Shown here: one piece after another, positions 1 to 8,710 of the stretch
How the letters are laid out: the number at the start of each line of letters is the position of its first letter
Numbering within the stretch: the first letter of the stretch is position 1
DNA from: Candidatus Solirubrobacter pratensis
Lineage (GTDB): Bacteria > Actinomycetota > Thermoleophilia > Solirubrobacterales > Solirubrobacteraceae
NCBI RefSeq assembly: GCF_000425945.1
Contig: NZ_AUEK01000007.1
Location: forward strand, 434,001 to 498,000
DNA length: 64,000 nucleotides
Direction of reading: 5' to 3'
The notes under the pieces: generated by a model
The model's database searches: none
What the model was told of the DNA's origin: nothing
The model's input: only the letters and a program-made list of their open reading frames with translations
Position numbers and translations under genes: made by a program

Positions 1-2
1 GG

Positions 3-542
3 CGGCCGCGGAGCGAGGTCGTGGCCTGCTACGCCGTGCGCGCGGGCGCCGACACGGTGCTGATCGACCCGTTGCTGGGCGACGGCATCGCCGAGCAGCT
101 CGACGCGATCGTGTCCGGCAGCGTGACCGTCGCGGTCACGATCCCCTACCACGTACGCAGCGCCGCGGAGGCCTCCGAGCGCTGGAACGCCCGCATCGTC
201 GGCCATCCCGACCTCGCGCGCCGGCTGCCGGGCCTGACCGTCCACGAGCGCGCGCCCGGCGTGGAGCTGTTTGCGATCCCGAGCCACAAGGAGCGGCCGG
301 TCGAGGTCGGCGACGCGCTCGCGTTCGGCGACCGCTTCGTCGGCGTCGGCGGCGGCCTGCGCATCTGGGCCCAGCGCCCGTTCACGCCGCGCCACTACGA
401 GCGGCTGCGGCGCTACCTCGCGCCGCTGTTCGATCACCCGTTCGAGCGGGTGCTCGTCGGTCACGGGGCGCCGGTCCTGCACGATGGGAAGGCCGCGCTG
501 GCCGAGGCGCTGGAGAGCGAGCCCTGGACAGGCGGGGACTAA
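3..542 (+). CDS. Metallo-beta-lactamase-fold-like hydrolase, 5' end cut by window
   Basis: The frame is open to the first base, so the N-terminus lies outside the window. A possible internal GTG at 21 is not needed as a start. The visible 173-180 residues show a DPLLGD strand, the loop YHVRSA where MBL enzymes usually carry HxHxDH, and a C-terminal VGHGAPVLHDG motif typical of the fold. The metal-binding loop looks degenerate, so catalytic activity is doubtful. nudC follows after 5 bases, so the two are probably co-transcribed. The fold is inferred by pattern only and the substrate is unknown. Confidence 0.6.
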   Translation, partial: RPRSEVVACYAVRAGADTVLIDPLLGDGIAEQLDAIVSGSVTVAVTIPYHVRSAAEASERWNARIVGHPDLARRLPGLTVHERAPGVELFAIPSHKERPVEVGDALAFGDRFVGVGGGLRIWAQRPFTPRHYERLRRYLAPLFDHPFERVLVGHGAPVLHDGKAALAEALESEPWTGGD

Positions 543-547
543 CGTCC

Positions 548-1513
548 ATGGGGGTGACCGATCCGAACGCGTTCACGGGGGCGCTGCTCGACCGCGCCGA
601 CGACTCGCGCCGGCGCGACCCGGAGTGGCTCGCGGGCCAGCGCGCGCACCCGGCCGCGCGGGCGATCGTCGCCGGGAGCCGTGGGCTGCGCGTGCAGGGC
701 ACGTCGCTCGCGCGCGTGCCGCTCGACGGCGCGCCGGCCGACCTCCTGCTCGGGATGGACGCCGAAGGCCCGCTGTTCGCCGTCGACGAGGACCCGGCGG
801 GCGAGGGCGTCCCGCCGCTGATCGGCGCGGGCGGCAACCGTGGCGAGCCGCCGGCCGGCACCGGCGGCGAGCGGATCGGGCTGCGCCAGGCGGCGATGGT
901 CCTCTCGCAGGAGGACGGGGGGCTCGCGGCCTACACCGCGGCGCTGCTGAACTGGCACCGGCGCCACCGTTTCTGCGCCAACTGCGGGCATCCGACCGAC
1001 GTCGCCGAGGCCGGGCTCGTCCGCTCGTGCCCCACCTGCGGCGCCGAGCATCACCCGCGCACGGACCCCGTGGTGATCATGCTCGTGACCGACGGCGACG
1101 AGCGCCTGCTGCTCGGCCGCCAGGCGGCGTGGCCGACGGGCCGCTACTCGGCGCTGGCCGGCTTCGTCTCACCCGGCGAGAGCCTCGAAGAGGCGGTCGC
1201 CCGCGAGGTCCGCGAGGAGACCGGCGTGGCCGTAGGACGGCCGGTCTACGTCGCTTCGCAGCCCTGGCCGTTCCCGGCCTCGCTGATGCTCGGCTTCTCG
1301 GCGCCGTGGGCCGGCGGAGAGCCGGACGTCGCCGATGACGAGCTGCAGGACGCGCGCTGGTTCGCGCGCGAGGAGATCGCCGCCGCGGCGGCCGAGGACG
1401 ACGACGCCGGATGGGGCACTCCCGGCGACGCGGGCGGGCGGCTGAAGCTCCCGCCCCGGCTCGCGATCGCCCGCCGTCTGGTCGAACACTGGCTCTTGCC
1501 GACGACGGGGTGA
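548..1513 (+). CDS. nudC: NAD(+)/NADH diphosphatase NudC (Nudix, zinc ribbon)
   Basis: This 321-residue protein hydrolyses NAD(H), and in characterised homologues NAD-capped RNA, to NMN(H) and AMP. A zinc ribbon with CANCG near residue 142 and CPTCG near 160 precedes a Nudix box starting GFVSPGESLEEA near 204 and containing REVREETG. The NudC-specific SQPWPFP motif follows. Length and domain order match the family. It starts 5 bases after the metallo-hydrolase-like gene, so they form a likely operon. Confidence 0.93.
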   Translation: MGVTDPNAFTGALLDRADDSRRRDPEWLAGQRAHPAARAIVAGSRGLRVQGTSLARVPLDGAPADLLLGMDAEGPLFAVDEDPAGEGVPPLIGAGGNRGEPPAGTGGERIGLRQAAMVLSQEDGGLAAYTAALLNWHRRHRFCANCGHPTDVAEAGLVRSCPTCGAEHHPRTDPVVIMLVTDGDERLLLGRQAAWPTGRYSALAGFVSPGESLEEAVAREVREETGVAVGRPVYVASQPWPFPASLMLGFSAPWAGGEPDVADDELQDARWFAREEIAAAAAEDDDAGWGTPGDAGGRLKLPPRLAIARRLVEHWLLPTTG

Positions 1514-1534
1514 CTCGCCTACCCTTTCGGTGCT

Positions 1535-1858
1535 GTGTCGCTGGAGGGGTGGATCTTCATGGTTGGCCTCCGAGTCTTCGACGTCGGGGCCCTCGTCGTG
1601 TGGCTCGTCTGGTTCTTCCGCCTGCGCGACGACGACGATGACGACGGCGACGATTACCGGCGCGGCCCCGGGGACGCCCCGGATCCCGAGGAGCCGTGCG
1701 GCGGCGGCGGGCTGCGCCTGCCGCTGCCGGTGTCGCAGCCGTGGCACGCGCGCCTGCGCGATCACAGCCGCGACCGCAAGGGCGCCCCGGTGCCCTCGCG
1801 CCGCGCGCCGCACCCCGTTCCGGCTCGCGCGCCGGTGAAGCGCTCGCCCCACTCCTGA
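1535..1858 (+). CDS. Small single-pass membrane protein, unknown function
   Basis: This 107-residue protein starts with GTG and has a TACCCT -10-like element at 1520-1525. One hydrophobic segment, about residues 9-28 (GLRVFDVGALVVWLVWFF), is followed by an Asp run (DDDDDD) and a proline- and arginine-rich tail that looks disordered and cytoplasmic. The opposite strand is also open here, but the membrane segment and neighbour spacing favour this frame. I do not recognise a family. Confidence 0.6.
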   Translation: MSLEGWIFMVGLRVFDVGALVVWLVWFFRLRDDDDDDGDDYRRGPGDAPDPEEPCGGGGLRLPLPVSQPWHARLRDHSRDRKGAPVPSRRAPHPVPARAPVKRSPHS

Positions 1859-1860
1859 AA

Positions 1861-1893
1861 AAGCTGCCAATCCCTGCAGGGATTCGGTAGCTT
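1861..1893 (+). promoter_or_regulatory. Operator-like palindrome and -10 element of mtoX
   Basis: AATCCCTGCAGGGATT at 1869-1884 is a perfect 16-bp palindrome. It sits inside weaker flanking arms, AAGCTGCC and GGTAGCTT. The TANNNT element TAGCTT (1888-1893) ends 6 nt before the mtoX ATG at 1900. The palindrome occupies the -35 to -15 zone, which is repressor-like placement. A similar 15-bp site lies between the promoter boxes of the 10.3-11.7 kb operon. Confidence 0.6.
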
Positions 1894-1899
1894 GCCTCC

Positions 1900-3297
1900 A
1901 TGGCGCGACTCACCCCGGATCCGACCTTCTACACGTCCCCGGCTGAGGCGGCCGCCGCCGCACCGGAGACGCATGCGTACGTCGTCACGCTCAACACGGG
2001 CAGCAACGGCGACCGCGCGCCGGATGCGCTGACGACGATCGACCTGCGGGAGGGCTCCTCCACCTATGGGCAGGTCACGGCGCGGCTCGACATGCCGGGC
2101 ATCGGCGACGAGCTGCACCACTTCGGCTGGAACGCGTGCTCGTCGGCGCTGTGCCCGTGGGCGCCGCACCCGCACGTCGAACGCCGCTACCTGCTCGTGC
2201 CGGGCCTGCGCTCCTCGGACATCCACGTCGTCGACGTCAAAGGCGGCGCGCCGAAGCTCGTCAAGACCGTCGGCGCCGGCGAGATCGCGTCCAAGGCCGG
2301 CTACTCGCGGCCGCACACCGTCCACTGCGGGCCGGACGGCATCTACGTGTCGGCGCTCGGCAACCCCGAGGGCGATGGCCCTGGCGGCATCTTCCTGCTC
2401 GATCACGACGACTTCTCGGTGCGCGGCGCGTGGGAGACCGACCGCGGGCCGCAGGAGCTCGCCTACGACTTCTGGTGGCACCTCAACTACGGCACGGTCA
2501 TCACGTCCGAGTGGGGTACCCCGAAGATGGTCGAGGACGGGCTCGTCGGCGAGCTGCTGCTCGGCAACAAGTACGGCCACAAGCTGCACGTGTGGGACCT
2601 CAAGGAGCGCCGCCACGTGCAGGAGATCGATCTCGGGCCGGAGCACCAGATGGTGCTGGAGCTGCGCCCGGCGCACGACCCGAGCAAGGCCTACGGGTTC
2701 GTCGGCGTCGTCACCTCGACGGCCGACCTGTCGGCCTCGGTGTGGCTGTGGGAGCGCGCCGCGGACGGCACGGTCAGCGCCCGGAAGGTGATCACGATCC
2801 CGGCCCAGCCGGCCGACGCGGACCAGCTGCCTCCGCTGCTGCAGGGCTTCGGCGCCGTACCGCCGCTCGTGACCGACATCTCGCTCTCGGTCGACGACCG
2901 GTCGCTGTACGTGTCCTGCTGGGGCACCGGCGAGCTCAAGCGCTACGACGTCAGCGACCCGCGCAACCCGCGCGAGACGGCGACCGTCAAGCTCGGCGGG
3001 ATCGTCGAGCGCGCCGCGCACCCTGCCTCGGGCCCGCTCAACGGCGGCCCGCAGATGGTCGAGACCTCGCGCGACGGCAAGCGCGTCTACCTCACGAACT
3101 CGCTCTACGCCTCCTGGGACGCCCAGTTCTATCCCGAGGGGATCGAAGGCTGGTTCGTCAAGCTCGACGCGGGCGAGGACGGCTCGCTGACCGTGGACCC
3201 GGACGTGTTCATCCCCTACAGCGGCGAGCGGCCGCACCAGGTTCGCCTCTCCGGCGGGGACGCGTCGTCTGACTCGTACTGCTTCCCGGACCGGTAG
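1900..3297 (+). CDS. mtoX: Methanethiol oxidase / SBP56-family selenium-binding protein
   Basis: This 465-residue protein belongs to the SBP56 (SELENBP1) family. Characterised members oxidise methanethiol to formaldehyde, H2S and H2O2 using copper. Family stretches visible include GWNACSSALCPW near residue 77, SSDIHVVDV, FWWHLNYGTVITSEWGTP, DDRSLYVSCWGTGEL and a C-terminal GGDASSD. No signal peptide is visible. The TAG stop shares its last base with the GTG of a membrane protein gene, so that gene is probably translationally coupled. The methanethiol activity itself is inferred from the family. Confidence 0.88.
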   Translation: MARLTPDPTFYTSPAEAAAAAPETHAYVVTLNTGSNGDRAPDALTTIDLREGSSTYGQVTARLDMPGIGDELHHFGWNACSSALCPWAPHPHVERRYLLVPGLRSSDIHVVDVKGGAPKLVKTVGAGEIASKAGYSRPHTVHCGPDGIYVSALGNPEGDGPGGIFLLDHDDFSVRGAWETDRGPQELAYDFWWHLNYGTVITSEWGTPKMVEDGLVGELLLGNKYGHKLHVWDLKERRHVQEIDLGPEHQMVLELRPAHDPSKAYGFVGVVTSTADLSASVWLWERAADGTVSARKVITIPAQPADADQLPPLLQGFGAVPPLVTDISLSVDDRSLYVSCWGTGELKRYDVSDPRNPRETATVKLGGIVERAAHPASGPLNGGPQMVETSRDGKRVYLTNSLYASWDAQFYPEGIEGWFVKLDAGEDGSLTVDPDVFIPYSGERPHQVRLSGGDASSDSYCFPDR

Positions 3298-3950
3298 TGC
3301 ACGGCCTCTGGCCCTATCTCCTCCTGGGCCTGCTCGGCGCCTATCACGGCATCAATCCGGCGATGGGCTGGCTGTTCGCGGTCGCGATCGGCATGCAGGA
3401 GCGCTCGCGCCGCGCGGTGCTGCGCTCGCTGTGGCCGATCGCGATCGGCCATGAGTGCTCGATCCTGCTGATCGCCGCGCTCGTGCTCGGGCTCGGGCTG
3501 CTGGCCGACTCCTCGGCGCTCCACGTCGGAGCCGGGATCGCGCTGATCGTGTTCGGCGTGTTCCGCTTCGTCAAGCCGCACGCGCACTTCCGCTGGACCT
3601 CGATGGCCGTCAACCGGCGCGAGCTGGGCTGGTGGTCGTTCCTGATGTCCACGGCGCACGGCGCGGGCCTGATGGTGACGCCGGTCCTGATCTCCGCGAG
3701 CGCCGCCGGCGCGGCGCGGGCGTCGTCCGACCACGAGATCCAGCATGTGCACGACGCCTCGCTTTCGTTGCTGGGAAGCGGGTTCGCCCTGATGCTGCAC
3801 GTCGCCTCGATGATCCTCGTGATGGGGATCGTGGCGGTCGTCGTCTACGAGAAGGTCGGCGTCGCGATCGTGCGCCAGGCCTGGCTGAACACCGAATGGC
3901 TGTGGGCGAGCGCGTTCGTGCTCGCCGGCATCGTGACGCTCTTCACATAA
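3297..3950 (+). CDS. Multi-pass membrane protein coupled to mtoX
   Basis: This 217-residue protein starts with a GTG that overlaps the mtoX stop by one base. It has about six hydrophobic segments. Notable features are HGINPAMGW near the N-terminus, IGHE in segment 3, HAHFRW in a loop and STAHGAGLM in a later segment. The histidines in or near membrane segments resemble those of metal or small-molecule transporters, but I cannot assign a family. The coupling suggests a role with the copper enzyme MtoX, such as metal supply or export of a product. Confidence 0.75.
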   Translation: MHGLWPYLLLGLLGAYHGINPAMGWLFAVAIGMQERSRRAVLRSLWPIAIGHECSILLIAALVLGLGLLADSSALHVGAGIALIVFGVFRFVKPHAHFRWTSMAVNRRELGWWSFLMSTAHGAGLMVTPVLISASAAGAARASSDHEIQHVHDASLSLLGSGFALMLHVASMILVMGIVAVVVYEKVGVAIVRQAWLNTEWLWASAFVLAGIVTLFT

Positions 3951-4027
3951 GCGGGCAACGGTGCTGAATGCGTCGTTTCATGCTGTCCATCGTCGCGGCG
4001 GTCCTGCCATAGGAGCCGTCGAAGTCG

Positions 4028-4033
4028 TACGGT
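4028..4033 (+). promoter_or_regulatory. -10 element of the mannosidase gene
   Basis: TACGGT fits TANNNT and lies 7 nt before the GTG start at 4041. That spacing would put the transcription start at or next to the start codon. No purine-rich ribosome binding site is visible. Confidence 0.45.
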
Positions 4034-4040
4034 TTCCTGA

Positions 4041-6938
4041 GTGTTCCCCCACCGCGAGTACGCCCGTGAGCGGGTCGCCCAGGCGGCGGCCCGGCTCGCG
4101 GCGCGGGTGTGGCACGAGCGCGCGCCGCTGTCGCCGGCGCTGTCCGGACCGGTCGCGCGCGGCGAGCCGGCCGGTGAGTACCGGCCGGTCGGGCTGGGCG
4201 AGCCGCTGGGCCCGCTGTTCGCCACGCACTGGCTGCGGGCGACGGGCGCGGTCCCGCGGGAGTGGGCCGGCGCGCGCGTCGACCTCCTGCTCGAGACGGG
4301 CGGCGAGGCGACGCTGTGGGCCTGCGGCGAGCCGGTCCAGGGACTGAGCACCGGCGCGCGCCAGGCCCGGCCGGATGCGACCGTTGTCGCGTCCGCGGCG
4401 GGCGGGGAGCGGCTGACGCTCGACCTCGAGCTGGCCTCCAACGACCCATTTGGGCTCGGCGAGTCCGGCCAGGGGCTCGAGCAGGAGTTCGTCCTGCGGC
4501 GATGCGAGCTCGCGCGCTTCGATCGCGAGGCCTGGGACACGTGGTGCGACGTCGCCTTCCTCGCGGCGCTGGAGTCCTCGCCGGGGCTCGACGGGGCCTG
4601 GGCCGGCGAGCTGCTCGCCGAGCTGTACGCGTTCACGCTCGACGGCGACCGCGAGCGGCTGTGGCGGCTGCTGGCGCGCGGCTCGGGCTCCGTGCACGAG
4701 CTGTCGGCGGTCGGCCATGCGCACCTCGACACAGCCTGGCTGTGGCCGCTGGAGGAGACCTGGCGCAAGCTCGTGCGCACGACGGCGACGCAGCTGCGGC
4801 TGCTCGACGAGTACCCCGAGCACGTCTTCGCCCACTCCCAGGCCCAGCACTACGACTGGCTGCGCGAGCGTGCGCCGGCGATGTTCGCCCGCGTGCGCGA
4901 GGCGGTCGAGGCCGGGCGCTGGATCCCGGTCGGCGGCACCTGGATCGAGCCCGACTGCAACCTCCCTTCCGGCGAGTCGCTGGCGCGGCAGTTCCTCTAC
5001 GGGCAGCGCTTCTTCGAGCAGGCCTTCGGCCGCCGCTGCACGGAGTTCTGGAACCCGGACGTCTTCGGCTACACCGCCCAGCTGCCCCAGCTCATGCGCG
5101 AGGCGGGCATCACGCGCTTCCTCACGCAGAAGCTCTCGTGGAACCGCTTCACCTCCCCCGAGAGCCATACGTTCACGTGGCAGGGTCTTGACGGCTCCTC
5201 GGTCCTGACCCATTTCCCGCCCGCCGACACCTACAACGCCGAGGCGACCGTCGAGGAGCTGCGGCGCTCGGCCGCGGCCTACAAGGACCACGGCCGCTCG
5301 CACCACGGGCTGCTGGTCTTCGGCCACGGCGACGGCGGCGGAGGCCCGACGCGCGAGATGCTCGAGCGCCTGCGCCGCGCGGGCGACGTCGCGGGGCTGC
5401 CGCGCACCGTCGTCCGCTCGCCGGCGGCGTTCTTCGACGACCTCGAGGCCGACGCGCGTGACCTGCGGATCATCGTCGGGGAGCTGTATCTCGAGTTCCA
5501 TCGCGGCACCTACACGAGCCAGGCGGCGATCAAGCGCGGCAACCGGCGCGGAGAGGGCGCGCTGCACGACGCGGAGCTGCTGAGCGCGCTGCGCGCGGCG
5601 CCGTATCCGCGCGAGGAGCTCGGCCGCCTCTGGCGCGTGCTGCTGCTCAACCAGTTCCATGACATCCTCCCCGGGTCCTCGATCACCGAGGTCAACGAGC
5701 GGGCGCGCAGGGATCTGGCGGAGGTGGAGGCGGGCGCCGAGGCGCTCTGCCGCGCCGCCTTGCCGCCCGGCGAGACGCCGGTCAACACGCGCGGCTGGCC
5801 GCGCCGCGAGGTGGTGCTCGCGCCTGACGGCGAGCTCGCGCTGGTCTCGCTGCCGCCGTGCGGGGCGGGCGCGGTGCTCGCGCGCGGCTCCGCCGCGTCC
5901 CCGGCGGCAGCGCCGCTGACCGACCGCGTCGCCGCCGAGCGCCTCGCCGACGGCTCCCTCGTGCTCGCCAACGAGCACCTGCGCGCCGTCGTCGCGCCCG
6001 ACGGCACCGTCGTCTCGCTCGTCGCCGCGGGGCGCGAGGCGCTGTCCGCGCCGGCCAACCGGCTGGAGATCTACGACGACGAGCCCACGCGCTGGGATGC
6101 GTGGGAGCTCGACCCCGTCCACCTCGAGACGCGCCGCGACCTGGAGCCCGCCGCGGGCGTGGCCGAGGTGCGCGAGCACCCGCTGCGTGCCGAGGTCGCG
6201 TTCGAGCGCGGCTTCATCCGCCAGACGATCCGGCTCGATGCGGCGTCGCGCCGGCTGGAGATCCACACCGAGGTCGACTGGCTCGAGGAGCACAAGGCGC
6301 TGAAGGTCGCGTTCCCGCTCGCCGTCCACGCGACCGAGGCGACCTACGAGGTCGCGTTCGGCGCGGTGCGGCGGCCCACGCACGCATCCACCCAGGCCGA
6401 CCTCGCGCGCTTCGAGGTCCCCGGCCACCGCTGGGCGGACCTGTCCGAGCACGGGTTCGGCGTCGCCGTGCTGACGGACGCCAAGTACGGTTACTCGGCG
6501 TTCGGCGACACGCTGCGCATCACGCTCCTGCGGGCGCCGCGCCTGCCGGACCCGGAGGCCGACCGCGGCCGCCACGCCTTCGCGTACGCCCTCCTCCCCC
6601 ACGCCGGCGGCTGGCAGGACGGCGGCGTCGTGGCCGAGGCGGCGGCGTTGAACTCGCCGGTGCGCTGGAGCGACGCCGCGCCGGGCAGCTGGGCGTCGGT
6701 GGACGGCGGCCTCGTGCTCGACACCGTCAAGCGCGCGGAGGACTCCGATGCGCTCGTCCTGCGACTGTACGAGCCGCACGGCGGCCGCGGCGAGGCGCGC
6801 GTCCGCCTGGCGGCCCCGCTCACCGCCGCCGTCCGCGCGAACCTGCTCGAGGACGAGGGCGCGCCGCTCGAGCTCCGCGACGGCGAGATCGTCGTACCGT
6901 TCCGCCCGTGGGAGATCGTCACCGTCATCGCCCGCTGA
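4041..6938 (+). CDS. GH38 alpha-mannosidase
   Basis: This 965-residue protein has the length and layout of cytoplasmic class II alpha-mannosidases. The zinc-binding strand GHAHLDTAWLWP is near residue 225. The expected nucleophile region, EFWNPDVFGYTAQLPQ, is near 336-350, and VFGHGDGGGGPT near 430 is also typical. A helical linker and a long beta-rich C-terminal part follow. No secretion signal is seen, so it probably trims imported or cellular mannosides inside the cell. The GTG start is supported by the -10 element. An alcohol dehydrogenase gene follows after 4 bases. Confidence 0.9.
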   Translation: MFPHREYARERVAQAAARLAARVWHERAPLSPALSGPVARGEPAGEYRPVGLGEPLGPLFATHWLRATGAVPREWAGARVDLLLETGGEATLWACGEPVQGLSTGARQARPDATVVASAAGGERLTLDLELASNDPFGLGESGQGLEQEFVLRRCELARFDREAWDTWCDVAFLAALESSPGLDGAWAGELLAELYAFTLDGDRERLWRLLARGSGSVHELSAVGHAHLDTAWLWPLEETWRKLVRTTATQLRLLDEYPEHVFAHSQAQHYDWLRERAPAMFARVREAVEAGRWIPVGGTWIEPDCNLPSGESLARQFLYGQRFFEQAFGRRCTEFWNPDVFGYTAQLPQLMREAGITRFLTQKLSWNRFTSPESHTFTWQGLDGSSVLTHFPPADTYNAEATVEELRRSAAAYKDHGRSHHGLLVFGHGDGGGGPTREMLERLRRAGDVAGLPRTVVRSPAAFFDDLEADARDLRIIVGELYLEFHRGTYTSQAAIKRGNRRGEGALHDAELLSALRAAPYPREELGRLWRVLLLNQFHDILPGSSITEVNERARRDLAEVEAGAEALCRAALPPGETPVNTRGWPRREVVLAPDGELALVSLPPCGAGAVLARGSAASPAAAPLTDRVAAERLADGSLVLANEHLRAVVAPDGTVVSLVAAGREALSAPANRLEIYDDEPTRWDAWELDPVHLETRRDLEPAAGVAEVREHPLRAEVAFERGFIRQTIRLDAASRRLEIHTEVDWLEEHKALKVAFPLAVHATEATYEVAFGAVRRPTHASTQADLARFEVPGHRWADLSEHGFGVAVLTDAKYGYSAFGDTLRITLLRAPRLPDPEADRGRHAFAYALLPHAGGWQDGGVVAEAAALNSPVRWSDAAPGSWASVDGGLVLDTVKRAEDSDALVLRLYEPHGGRGEARVRLAAPLTAAVRANLLEDEGAPLELRDGEIVVPFRPWEIVTVIAR

Positions 6939-6942
6939 GCTG

Positions 6943-7899
6943 ATGCGCGCGGCGCTGCTCGACGCTCCGGGCCGGCCGCTGCGCCCGGCCGAGGTCGCGG
7001 AGCCGGTCGCCGGCCCCGGCCAGGTCAAGGTCCGCGTCCACGCGTGCGGCGTCTGCCGCACCGATCTGCACCTGCGCGACGGCGAGGTCCCCGCGGGCCA
7101 TCTCCCTCTGATCCCCGGCCACCAGATCGTCGGCATGACCGAGGACGGGACGCGCGTCGGGATCCCGTGGCTCGGGTGGACCGACGGCACGTGCGGCTAC
7201 TGCCGCTCCGGCCGCGAGAACCTGTGCGAGCACGCCCGCTTCACGGGCCGCGACATCGACGGCGGCTACGCCGAGTACGCGGTCGCCGACGAGCGCTTCG
7301 TCTTCCCCTTGCCCGATGGCTACCCGGACCTCCAGGTCGCGCCGCTGCTGTGCGGCGGCCTGATCGGCCACCGCGCGCTGCGGCTGGCGGGCGACGGCGT
7401 CCGGCTCGGCCTCTATGGCTTCGGGTCGGCCGCGCACATCATCTGCCAGGTAGCGGTCCACGAAGGCCGGCGGGTCTTCGCATTCACCCGCGCCGGCGAC
7501 GAGGGCGCCCGCGCGCTCGCGCTCTCGCTCGGTGCCGAGTGGGCGGGAGACTCGGCCGAGCCCGGTCCGGAGCCGCTCGACGCGGCGCTGATCTTCGCGC
7601 CCGCCGGCGAGCTCGTGCCCGCCGCCCTGCGCGCGACCGCGCCCGGCGGCGTCGTGGTCTGCGCCGGCATCCACATGAGCGACATCCCGTCGTTCCCCTA
7701 CGAGGCGCTGTGGCAGGAGCGCGTGCTGCGCTCGGTCGCCAACCTCACGCGCGACGACGCGCGCGAGTTCCTCGCGCTGGCCCCGAGGATCCCGGTCCGC
7801 ACCACGGTCACCCAGTTCACGCTCGAGGAGGCCGAGACCGCCCTCTCCCGGCTGCGCGCGGGACGGATCGAGGGCAGCGCGGTGATCACGCTTCAGTGA
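6943..7899 (+). CDS. Zinc-dependent alcohol dehydrogenase family protein
   Basis: This 318-residue medium-chain dehydrogenase has catalytic zinc ligands CGVCRTDLH near residue 36 and GHQIVG. The structural-zinc lobe is GTCGYCRSGRENLC near 85-97. The nucleotide-binding glycine motif GLYGFGSAAH is present. It is slightly shorter than the usual 340 residues because of a compact C-terminus. The ATG at 6943, 4 bases after the mannosidase stop, is chosen as start; the frame is open much further upstream, but only over the mannosidase gene. The 3' end overlaps the convergent PfkB gene by 14 bases. Confidence 0.87.
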   Translation: MRAALLDAPGRPLRPAEVAEPVAGPGQVKVRVHACGVCRTDLHLRDGEVPAGHLPLIPGHQIVGMTEDGTRVGIPWLGWTDGTCGYCRSGRENLCEHARFTGRDIDGGYAEYAVADERFVFPLPDGYPDLQVAPLLCGGLIGHRALRLAGDGVRLGLYGFGSAAHIICQVAVHEGRRVFAFTRAGDEGARALALSLGAEWAGDSAEPGPEPLDAALIFAPAGELVPAALRATAPGGVVVCAGIHMSDIPSFPYEALWQERVLRSVANLTRDDAREFLALAPRIPVRTTVTQFTLEEAETALSRLRAGRIEGSAVITLQ

Positions 7900-8710
7900 G
7901 CTGGCCCTCATATGGCCCGCGGCCGCGCAGATTCGCGGCGCCGCAGCGGGCGGCGAAGGCGAGCGCCGCGTCGGTGTCGCAGCCCGCGCCGAGCGCGTAC
8001 GTGAGCCCGCCTGCGAACGTGTCGCCGGCGCCATAGGCGTCCACCACGTCGCCGTCGATCGCCGCCGCCTTCCACGTGCCGCGGCGGTGCTCGGTGCCGT
8101 GCCACTCGCCGCCTTCGGCGCCGCGCGTGGTGACGACGAGGTGCGGCGGCGGGTCGAGCGGGTCGACCTGCTCGAGCCGGTCGTGGCCGCTGCCCACCAG
8201 CGCGTCGACCTGGACGCCGCTCAGGCCGGCGGCGGCGCGCGGCGTGGCGACGAGCACCCGCGCGCGCCGGGCCTGGCGCATCGCGGAGGCGTCGCCGCCG
8301 GAGACGAAGACGGCGTCGGCGGCGTCCAGGCGCTCCCACGGCAGCGGGTCGGCGCCGTGCGGGACCAGGCGCTCGCCGACGATCGTGATCGTGCGCTCCC
8401 CGTGGTCGTCGAGGTGGACGAAGCCCCAGCGCGTCGCGGCGTCGCGCCTGGCCGCATGCACGGTCACGCCGAGCTCGGTCAGTCGCGCCGCGGCCAGCCC
8501 TCCGCGCTCGTCGTCGCCCAGCGCGGTGAAGAAGTCGGCGCCGCCCCCGAGCTTGGCGAGCTGGACCGCCGCCACCGCGGCGCTGCCGGCCGCCTCGTGG
8601 AACGAGTCCGAGGCGTCGATGATCTCGCCCGCGACCGGCATGTGCGAGACACGGGCGAACTCGATCCACTCGACATGGCCGACGACCGCGAACCTCACGT
8701 GCGACGTCAT
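7886..8710 (-). CDS. PfkB-family carbohydrate kinase
   Basis: This 274-residue ribokinase-fold kinase has the catalytic-base motif GDVVDAYGAGDTFAGG near its C-terminus. Near the N-terminus, AGSAAVAAVQLAKLGG matches the substrate-proximal helix of the family. The substrate cannot be told from sequence. ATG was chosen because it overlaps the stop of the upstream gene (8707-8710), indicating translational coupling. It is the last gene of a three-gene operon with an ADP-ribosyltransferase-like protein and a sugar-phosphate transferase, which is unusual company for this family. Confidence 0.87.
   Translation of the reverse strand: MTSHVRFAVVGHVEWIEFARVSHMPVAGEIIDASDSFHEAAGSAAVAAVQLAKLGGGADFFTALGDDERGGLAAARLTELGVTVHAARRDAATRWGFVHLDDHGERTITIVGERLVPHGADPLPWERLDAADAVFVSGGDASAMRQARRARVLVATPRAAAGLSGVQVDALVGSGHDRLEQVDPLDPPPHLVVTTRGAEGGEWHGTEHRRGTWKAAAIDGDVVDAYGAGDTFAGGLTYALGAGCDTDAALAFAARCGAANLRGRGPYEGQLTEA

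Noticed and set aside
1762-3237. 491-residue minus-strand frame over mtoX
   Set aside because: Low-complexity charged translation opposite a clear SBP56-family gene.
3978-7190. Very long minus-strand reading frame over the mannosidase
   Set aside because: Its Arg/Ala/Leu/Gly-rich translation has no motifs, while the plus strand encodes a complete GH38 enzyme and a dehydrogenase. Third-position GC bias opens such shadow frames throughout the window.
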